The notes below the pieces were generated by a model. That model saw only the letters and a list, made by a program, of their open reading frames with translations. It ran no database searches and was not told where the DNA came from. A stretch of 6,029 nt of DNA from Filomicrobium sp. (GTDB taxonomy: Bacteria > Pseudomonadota > Alphaproteobacteria > Rhizobiales > Hyphomicrobiaceae): NCBI GenBank assembly GCA_030607105.1, contig JAUWFF010000094.1:1-6029 (forward strand), read 5' to 3'. Position numbers and translations under genes: made by a program. Below are positions 1 through 4,074 of the stretch, in pieces (the stretch's first letter is position 1; every line of letters begins with the position of its first letter).

Positions 1-1909
1 GGTTGAACCGTTTGTAGAGGCGGTCGCCCGGCTGGAGCCGACGTTTGGCGGTATCAATCTTGAAGACATCAAGGCGCCGGAATGCTTCGAAATTGAGCGC
101 CGCTTGCGCGAACGCCTTGCCATCCCGGTGTTCCATGATGATCAGCACGGGACGGCGATCGTGGTTGCGGCGGGCATCCTCAACGCTCTCAAGGTTGTCG
201 GCAAGGATCTCAGCGAGGTTAAGATGGTTTGCAGCGGCGCCGGGGCCGCGGCTCTCGCCTGTCTCAACCTGCTCACCACTATCGGACTGAAGAAGGATCA
301 CTTGACGGTCGCTGACATCGAGGGTGTCGTCTACAAGGGCCGCAAAGAGCTGATGGACCGTTACAAAGAACCGTTCGCGCGTGAAACGGAGATGCGGACG
401 CTCGCGGAGGCCATCAAGGGCGCCGATATCTTTCTCGGCCTTTCCGCTGGAGGTATCGTGAGCGGCGAGATGGTCGCCAGCATGGGGGACAGCCCGATTA
501 TCTTCGCGATGGCCAATCCGGAACCGGAGATCACGCCTGAAGATGTCCATGCGGTTCGCACCGATGCCGTGATGGCCACCGGCCGTTCGGATTACCCAAA
601 CCAGGTCAACAACGTCCTCTGCTTTCCATTTATCTTCCGGGGGGCGCTCGATGTTCAGGCTTCGACCATCAACGATGCGATGAAGGTGGCAGCGGCGGAA
701 GCGCTTGCTGAACTCGCCCGCGAAGACGTGCCCGATCAGGTAGCGCGCGCCTACCAGGGCCGGCGGCCGACGTTTGGGCCGGAGTACATCATCCCGGCCC
801 CTTTCGATCCGCGCCTCATTACCGCGATCCCGCCAGCGGTCGCGAAGGCAGCGATGGACACCGGCGTCGCGCAGGCGCCGATAGCCGACACCGAGAATTA
901 CGTCGCGCGGCTGCGGGGTCGGCTGGATCCGATGTCCGACTGGCTGCAGTCCATCTTTGAAAAGGTGCGCAACGATCCAAAGCGGGTGATCTTCGCAGAG
1001 GGAGAAGAGCCGGCGGTGATCCGTGCGGCCAATACTTTTCTATCGCAGGGCTTCGGACAACCAGTGCTGGTCGGCACGACGGAAAGGGTCCGAGCGAATT
1101 TCGAGCAACTCGGCATCGCGCTCAGGCCCGAGTTCGAACTGCACGACACACGCCAGTCGCAATACACCGAGGAGTTCACCGACCACATCTATGAACGGCT
1201 GCAACGGCGCGGCCATCTCCGGCGTGACTGCCATCGCATCGTGCAAAACGAGCGCAACGTATTCGCGGCAATCATGGTGGCGCTTGGCTATGCTGATGCG
1301 ATGGTTTCAGGCGCCACGCGCAACTGGGCCGGGGTCTTCAAAGACGTGCACAGGGTGCTAGACGCGTCGCCCGATCGCAACGTCATTGGCGTCAGCCTGG
1401 CGCTCTGCCGGGACCGGGCCGTATTGATCGCTGACACAAGCATCCATGACATCCCGAGCGCTGAAGAGATGGCGACGATCGCCATCGAAGCAGCACGAGC
1501 TGCACGCAGTTTCGGTATTGAGCCGCGGGTGGCGCTGCTTGCTTACTCCACCTTCGGGCAACCACGCGGCGACCGTTCGGACAATGTCCGCAGAGCGGTG
1601 GAGATCCTGGACGAGCGCGGCGTTGATTTCGAATACGACGGCGATATGGCCGCCGACGTGGCGCTTAATCACGAACTGATGCAGCTTTATCCGTTCTGCC
1701 GGCTGTCGGACACCGCCAACGTGCTCGTCATGCCGGCGTTCCATGCGGCCTCGATCTCAACCAAAATGCTGCGCGAGCTGGGCGGTGCGACCATCATCGG
1801 GCCGATCCTCGTCGGCCTCGAAAAGCCGGTGCAGATCTGTTCGCTGGGCTCACGCGACTCCGACATCGTCAATATGGCGGTGATTGGGGCTTACGAGGCG
1901 GGCTGGTAG
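1..1909 (+). CDS. maeB: NADP-type malic enzyme with phosphotransacetylase-like C-terminal domain (MaeB), 5' partial
   Basis: Oxidatively decarboxylates malate to pyruvate with reduction of NAD(P) in the cytoplasm, feeding pyruvate and reducing power to biosynthesis and gluconeogenesis. The reading frame is open from base 2 to the TAG at 1907-1909 and gives 635 residues; MaeB proteins are usually about 750-770, so roughly 120 N-terminal residues lie left of the window. Visible malic-enzyme motifs (fragment numbering) are [10 protein letters not shown] near 43-52, the dinucleotide-binding GAGAAA at 79-84, [10 protein letters not shown] near 148-157, [10 protein letters not shown] at 168-177 and SDYPNQVNN at 196-204. 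From about residue 320 a phosphotransacetylase-like domain begins ([43 protein letters not shown]-like RDSDIVNMA). In characterised MaeB proteins this tail has no transacetylase activity and binds acetyl-CoA as an allosteric effector; the same role here is inferred. The TTG at 104 is not the start, because homology continues upstream to the window edge. Confidence 0.96.
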   Translation, partial: VEPFVEAVARLEPTFGGINLEDIKAPECFEIERRLRERLAIPVFHDDQHGTAIVVAAGILNALKVVGKDLSEVKMVCSGAGAAALACLNLLTTIGLKKDHLTVADIEGVVYKGRKELMDRYKEPFARETEMRTLAEAIKGADIFLGLSAGGIVSGEMVASMGDSPIIFAMANPEPEITPEDVHAVRTDAVMATGRSDYPNQVNNVLCFPFIFRGALDVQASTINDAMKVAAAEALAELAREDVPDQVARAYQGRRPTFGPEYIIPAPFDPRLITAIPPAVAKAAMDTGVAQAPIADTENYVARLRGRLDPMSDWLQSIFEKVRNDPKRVIFAEGEEPAVIRAANTFLSQGFGQPVLVGTTERVRANFEQLGIALRPEFELHDTRQSQYTEEFTDHIYERLQRRGHLRRDCHRIVQNERNVFAAIMVALGYADAMVSGATRNWAGVFKDVHRVLDASPDRNVIGVSLALCRDRAVLIADTSIHDIPSAEEMATIAIEAARAARSFGIEPRVALLAYSTFGQPRGDRSDNVRRAVEILDERGVDFEYDGDMAADVALNHELMQLYPFCRLSDTANVLVMPAFHAASISTKMLRELGGATIIGPILVGLEKPVQICSLGSRDSDIVNMAVIGAYEAGW

Positions 1910-1910
1910 C

Positions 1911-1933
1911 GGTCCGCCCCAGCCTGGCGGGCC
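1911..1933 (+). terminator. GC-rich hairpin directly after maeB, candidate terminator
   Basis: GGTCCGCC (1911-1918) pairs with GGCGGGCC (1926-1933) over 8 bp, including one G-U pair, around a 7-base loop. It begins one base after the maeB stop codon. The T-run that would make a classical intrinsic terminator is displaced: TGTTTT appears only at about 1942-1948. Position and stem strength favour a role in ending or protecting the maeB mRNA, but the missing adjacent T-tract keeps this tentative. Confidence 0.4.
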
Positions 1934-1955
1934 ATGCACGCGTGTTTTGCCTTCT

Positions 1956-1985
1956 GAGAGCGGGCCCGGCGCGCAGTGCGCTCTC
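1956..1985 (+). terminator. Second inverted repeat downstream of maeB, possible terminator stem
   Basis: GAGAGCG (1956-1962) and CGCTCTC (1979-1985) form a perfect 7-bp stem around a 16-base GC-rich interior that can fold further (GCGC/GCGC at about 1970-1980). Only a weak GTTAT follows, not a T-run. It may work with the hairpin at 1911-1933 or be a Rho-independent-like mRNA 3' end; the evidence is structural only. Confidence 0.25.
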
Positions 1986-1986
1986 G

Positions 1987-1995
1987 TTATACACA
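1987..1995 (+). promoter_or_regulatory. DnaA-box-like 9-mer (TTATACACA)
   Basis: TTATACACA fits the DnaA-box consensus TTATNCACA exactly. It is the only such match I noticed. A lone match in 6 kb is not improbable by chance, so it could be accidental. It lies 20 bases left of the TTGCGA cluster in the same AT-richer patch. No origin-associated gene (dnaA, hemE, parAB, repABC) is in the window, so I do not call an origin. Confidence 0.2.
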
Positions 1996-2015
1996 CTTAA
2001 CGCACACGAATTCCC

Positions 2016-2084
2016 TTTTGCGAATCGCTGTTGTCGCAAAATGTCGAAGTGTACTCAGAGAGAGTGTTGCGAAGTTGCGACAAC
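2016..2084. repeat. Cluster of four TTGCGA boxes with nested inverted and direct repeats, probable protein-binding region
   Basis: Four copies of TTGCGA lie within 69 bases: TTTTGCGA at 2016-2023, its inverse TCGCAAAA at 2034-2041, TTGCGAAG at 2067-2074 and TTGCGACA at 2075-2082. The first two form a perfect 8-bp dyad with a 10-base spacer, shaped like an operator. The last two are head-to-tail repeats with an 8-base period. In addition, GTTGTCGCAA (2030-2039) and TTGCGACAAC (2075-2084) are a perfect 10-bp inverted repeat 35 bases apart. No T-run follows either stem, so a terminator is unlikely. I infer a binding site for a regulator of the downstream transpeptidase gene, possibly with looping or cooperative binding; the regulator is unknown. 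Confidence 0.5.
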
Positions 2085-2108
2085 GAAAAAACAGAAATTC
2101 GATGAACG

Positions 2109-2243
2109 ATGCTGAAAGGCGCCGCAGCGACCGCCGCGCCCTTGTCGATTGACGCTAATGGCGCCACAGTCTGGGCCTATGATAAACACGATGGCGGCGA
2201 CCTTCGCCTTCGCGGGACGAGGTCTCGTATTATGAGCCCCTAA
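2109..2243 (+). CDS. Possible 44-residue open frame upstream of the L,D-transpeptidase gene, doubtful
   Basis: An ATG at 2109 opens a 44-codon frame to a TAA at 2241-2243, 28 bases before the transpeptidase start. The peptide begins MLKGAAATAAPLSIDANGAT and ends RSRIMSP. I do not recognise it. No good ribosome binding site precedes it, and an in-frame TGA lies just upstream at 2103-2105. A second short frame (2102-2152, MNDAERRRSDRRALVD) overlaps its start. Third codon positions are only moderately GC-rich. It could be a leader peptide, a gene remnant or chance; chance is the simplest reading. Confidence 0.15.
   Translation: MLKGAAATAAPLSIDANGATVWAYDKHDGGDLRLRGTRSRIMSP
2228..2233 (+). promoter_or_regulatory. 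Candidate -10 element for the L,D-transpeptidase gene
   Basis: TATTAT resembles a sigma-70 -10 hexamer and sits 38 bases before the ATG at 2272, which would leave a leader of about 30 bases. The -35 position 17 bases upstream (CGCCTT, 2205-2210) is poor, so the promoter would be weak or activator-dependent. That would fit the box cluster 140 bases upstream, but the call rests on one hexamer. Confidence 0.22.
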
Positions 2244-2271
2244 GTAGCCAGGATAGCAGGGAACTCCCGAT

Positions 2272-2850
2272 ATGCCGTTTTTCAAATATCTTCGTGCCGC
2301 GACACTCCTTACCGCAATTTTCATTTCGATGACCAGCCTTGGTCCAACCTCGGCCTCTGCTCAGGATTTGTTCTCGTTCCTTTGGTCAGGTGGCTCGCGA
2401 TCCGTTGTGGACTTCTCGCCAAGGTATCGCCCTCGGCAGATCATCGTCAGCTTCGGCGATCGCAAGCTTTACTATATCTACCGGCGCGGTCAGGCGATTA
2501 GCTACCCGATCGCAGTGCCGCGTTCGCAGAGCCGCTGGTCGGGTGTGACGCACGTTTCGCAAAAGCGCGTCAATCCGGGCTGGACGCCAACTCCTGAAAT
2601 GCGCCGCGAAAATCCGAAGCTGCCAGCTCACGTCCCTGGCGGGCACCCGCTTAATCCACTCGGAGTACGGGCCCTCTATCTGGGATCGAGCCTCTACCAC
2701 ATCCATGGCACGGACGCCCCCTGGACAATTGGTTCGGCTGTCTCGAAGGGCTGCATCCGGATGTACAACGAGGACGTCATCGACCTGTACAGGCGGACCC
2801 GGGTCGGCACCAAAGTGACCGTGACCTGGAAGAGGTTTGGTTACTACTGA
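2272..2850 (+). CDS. Secreted L,D-transpeptidase (YkuD domain)
   Basis: Likely forms 3-3 peptidoglycan cross-links or attaches proteins to peptidoglycan in the periplasm. The 192-residue product starts with a signal peptide: K5 and R8, a hydrophobic stretch at about 9-24, then SASA-Q with probable cleavage after A30. The YkuD domain covers about 55-187. Catalytic features are H143 and H145 in YHIHGT, and the S158-K159-G160-C161-I162-R163-M164 motif carrying the nucleophile C161, with the usual 14-15 residue spacing between histidine and SxGC. WTPTPEM (104-110), GGHPLNPLG (123-131) and NEDVIDLY (166-173) are also typical. There is no peptidoglycan-binding or LysM domain, so this is the minimal form. 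AGGGA at 2257-2261 lies about 10 bases before the ATG. The gene stands alone behind a long control region. Hyphomicrobiales encode many such paralogues, so the exact substrate cannot be assigned. Confidence 0.95.
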   Translation: MPFFKYLRAATLLTAIFISMTSLGPTSASAQDLFSFLWSGGSRSVVDFSPRYRPRQIIVSFGDRKLYYIYRRGQAISYPIAVPRSQSRWSGVTHVSQKRVNPGWTPTPEMRRENPKLPAHVPGGHPLNPLGVRALYLGSSLYHIHGTDAPWTIGSAVSKGCIRMYNEDVIDLYRRTRVGTKVTVTWKRFGYY

Positions 2851-2889
2851 TCAGTTCATGGTCTACCCAAAGGAACGGCATGCCTCAAT

Positions 2890-2921
2890 ATGGCCGCCCG
2901 CGTTGGCGGCCATTATTTGTG
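2890..2921 (+). terminator. Terminator-like hairpin overlapping the start of the next gene
   Basis: ATGGCCGCC (2890-2898) pairs perfectly with GGCGGCCAT (2905-2913) around a 6-base loop, and TATTTGTG follows. This is a 9-bp, mostly GC stem with a short T-rich tail 40 bases after the transpeptidase stop, as expected for an intrinsic terminator. The first base of the stem is also the first base of the ATG of the next gene, so the same element would hold that start codon in a strong stem. Confidence 0.55.
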
Positions 2922-3474
2922 CAGCGAGCGTTTCTATGTTGGAGAGGATCCGGCAAACTTGGGAGGGCCTGTGATCTGGCGCGAGGTGGTTGATGGCTGG
3001 GCGTCGCGGGCAAGCTCAAGAGATGCCCTGACGGCGAGTATTGTCGAAGCCGGCCATGACGCCGTCTACTGGGAGACATCTCCCTCGCGGACTGGTGAGG
3101 AAGCTTATGAGCAGGTGGTGATGGCCGCGCCTATCCTGGCCCGCTTGCCGGCCGACGCGGGAGCGTTTTCCGGACAGCTCCATATGCCCGTTGCCGCTTT
3201 CGCCAATCTGAGGGGCGATTCACGCCTTGTTGCTCCCGCCCCTCCCGGTGACTTCGGGCATCTTTCATCGTTTCTTCGCAAGGCTCCGGCTGAGCTTCGG
3301 CACGCACTGTGGCGCGAGGTAGCTTCGGAAATTCAAGCCTGGTGGGCGGAAGGGCGAGGGGTGCTCTGGGTCAGCACGCATGGCTCAGCCGTGCCCTGGT
3401 TGCACGTGCGCCTTGATCCACGGCCCAAGTACTACTCGTCTGCGCTACGGGCACGCCGCCTTGAGAGTTGGTAG
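2890..3474 (+). CDS. Conserved protein of unknown function, DUF6940-like
   Basis: A 194-residue soluble protein with no signal peptide or membrane segment. I recognise the pattern of a poorly characterised family (DUF6940, from memory): a YWETSP motif at 60-65, FANLRGDSRLVAP at 104-116, then WVSTHGSAVPW at 160-170 followed by LHVRLDPRPKYY at 171-182. Tryptophans and the LHVRLD-RPKYY block are the strongest signature; function and catalytic residues are unknown. ATG 2890 is the first start in frame after the TGA at 2848-2850, but AAGGA at 2870-2874 lies 15 bases upstream, too far for an ideal site, and the first eight codons form a terminator-like hairpin. A later start is possible, since the motif-bearing part begins after about residue 14. 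It is in the same frame as the transpeptidase gene, separated by one stop and 13 codons. Confidence 0.8.
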   Translation: MAARVGGHYLCSERFYVGEDPANLGGPVIWREVVDGWASRASSRDALTASIVEAGHDAVYWETSPSRTGEEAYEQVVMAAPILARLPADAGAFSGQLHMPVAAFANLRGDSRLVAPAPPGDFGHLSSFLRKAPAELRHALWREVASEIQAWWAEGRGVLWVSTHGSAVPWLHVRLDPRPKYYSSALRARRLESW

Positions 3475-3497
3475 CTCAGTGAGGCTTCGACCTCCAC

Positions 3498-3525
3498 GCA
3501 CCTAGGGCGGTTCAGGGTTAGGTGC
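3498..3525. terminator. Inverted repeat between convergent genes, possible bidirectional terminator
   Basis: GCACCTA (3498-3504) and TAGGTGC (3519-3525) form a perfect 7-bp stem with a 14-base loop between the stop codon at 3472-3474 on the + strand and the minus-strand stop at 3518-3520. It overlaps that minus-strand TAA. Its place between tail-to-tail genes suits a shared terminator, but neither side has a T-run, so the call is weak. Confidence 0.3.
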
Positions 3526-4039
3526 TGTTGCAGACAACTTTGCGCAGTGCGTGGTGATCGGTCAGGTTCAGCCACTTGGCGTTGATCGGCAGACCGTTGT
3601 CGGCGAATTCTGTTTCCTGGTCAACTTCTGCGAAGCGTTCGTTCCTGCAATCGACGATGGCGTTGACCTTCACGCTGGAGGTGTTGCGGGTCACCCGCAG
3701 CAATTGCACGAGCGTCAGATCCGGGGCGTTTGAATTGGTCCGCGTTGAGCCCAAGTCCAGAGCATCGAAACGATAGATGCGCGGAAAAGCGTACGTCCAT
3801 GGCTGGTAGGGCATGCTGGTGGCATAGGTCCGCACGACCTCCAGTCGGCCGGGCAACGTCGAAGAAGTGCGCGAATACCAGCTATACTCATCATAGATTG
3901 CATATGCCAGCATGCCCGCGGCTGCCGCGGCAAGATAAACAACACCCGCGGGCTTCCAACCGAAAGGACGGGCGATCAGATAGACGGCGCCAGCTGCAAG
4001 GCCGCCCAGCGCCAGCGTCACGAGGAGGTTCATGAACAT
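3518..4039 (-). CDS. Two-helix membrane protein with extracytoplasmic domain, unknown function
   Basis: I do not recognise a named family. The 173-residue product has two hydrophobic segments, about 4-23 and 31-49, joined by a short basic loop (R24, K29). By the positive-inside rule both ends should face the periplasm. The C-terminal domain (about 50-173) is soluble, with PYQPWTYAFPRIYRFDALDL at 77-96 as its most distinctive block and only two cysteines, C131 (VDCRNE) and C170 (VVCNST), which could form a disulfide. ATG at 4037-4039 is the first start; a second ATG two codons later is possible. AGGACGGA lies about 11 bases upstream and is partly matched by a nearby TCCT. It begins 35 bases after the DUF294 gene on the same strand with no terminator between, so the two are probably co-transcribed and may act together. 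Confidence 0.82.
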   Translation of the reverse strand: MFMNLLVTLALGGLAAGAVYLIARPFGWKPAGVVYLAAAAAGMLAYAIYDEYSWYSRTSSTLPGRLEVVRTYATSMPYQPWTYAFPRIYRFDALDLGSTRTNSNAPDLTLVQLLRVTRNTSSVKVNAIVDCRNERFAEVDQETEFADNGLPINAKWLNLTDHHALRKVVCNST

Positions 4040-4074
4040 CTGAGGATAGATCCGTCCTGTGTTGTTTTTTCAGT

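Larger units (their letters stand above)
1910..2271. other. 362-base intergenic region between maeB and the L,D-transpeptidase gene
   Basis: No convincing protein gene lies here. From left to right it holds two GC-rich hairpins just after maeB (1911-1933 and 1956-1985), a 9-mer matching the DnaA-box consensus (1987-1995), a locally AT-richer stretch with four TTGCGA boxes in nested inverted and direct arrangement (2016-2084), two short overlapping open frames (2102-2152 and 2109-2243), and a possible -10 element at 2228-2233 ahead of the transpeptidase gene. It is long for a gap between co-directional genes, which suggests that the transpeptidase gene has its own promoter and control region. 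A small RNA cannot be ruled out by eye. Confidence 0.7.

Noticed and set aside
1358..1744. 128-codon minus-strand frame antisense to maeB
   Set aside because: It is the mirror of well-conserved phosphotransacetylase-like codons and has no recognisable domain.
104..1909. TTG at 104 as start of the malic enzyme
   Set aside because: The frame and malic-enzyme homology (e.g. [20 protein letters not shown]) continue upstream to base 2, so the gene is cut by the window edge.
2030..2084. 10-bp inverted repeat as an intrinsic terminator of maeB or of a minus-strand transcript
   Set aside because: The spacer is 35 bases and no T-run follows the stem on either strand. The adjacent A-run is on the wrong side.
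2102..2152. MNDAERRRSDRRALVD as the start of a PilZ-type c-di-GMP receptor
   Set aside because: Arg-rich starts of this kind are common in such proteins, but the frame stops after 16 codons and no PilZ core motif (D-x-S-x-x-G) follows in any frame.
2150..2183. TTGACG and TATGAT as a sigma-70 promoter
   Set aside because: The spacer between the two hexamers is about 23 bases, too long for a functional promoter.
2055..2324. 89-codon minus-strand frame across the intergenic region
   Set aside because: No ribosome binding site, composition unlike the real genes, and it overlaps the start and signal peptide of the transpeptidase gene.
3469..3501. tRNA-like words: GGTAGCTCAGT followed by TTCGACCTCC, reminiscent of the D-arm and T-arm of a tRNA
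   Set aside because: The two words are almost adjacent, with no room for an anticodon arm or acceptor stem. The first overlaps the end of the DUF6940-like gene. No integrase or repeat suggests an attachment site, so chance is the better reading.
3917..3931. Direct repeat CCGCGG-CTG-CCGCGG as a regulatory element
   Set aside because: It lies in the alanine-rich second transmembrane segment of the membrane protein gene and is explained by Ala codons.
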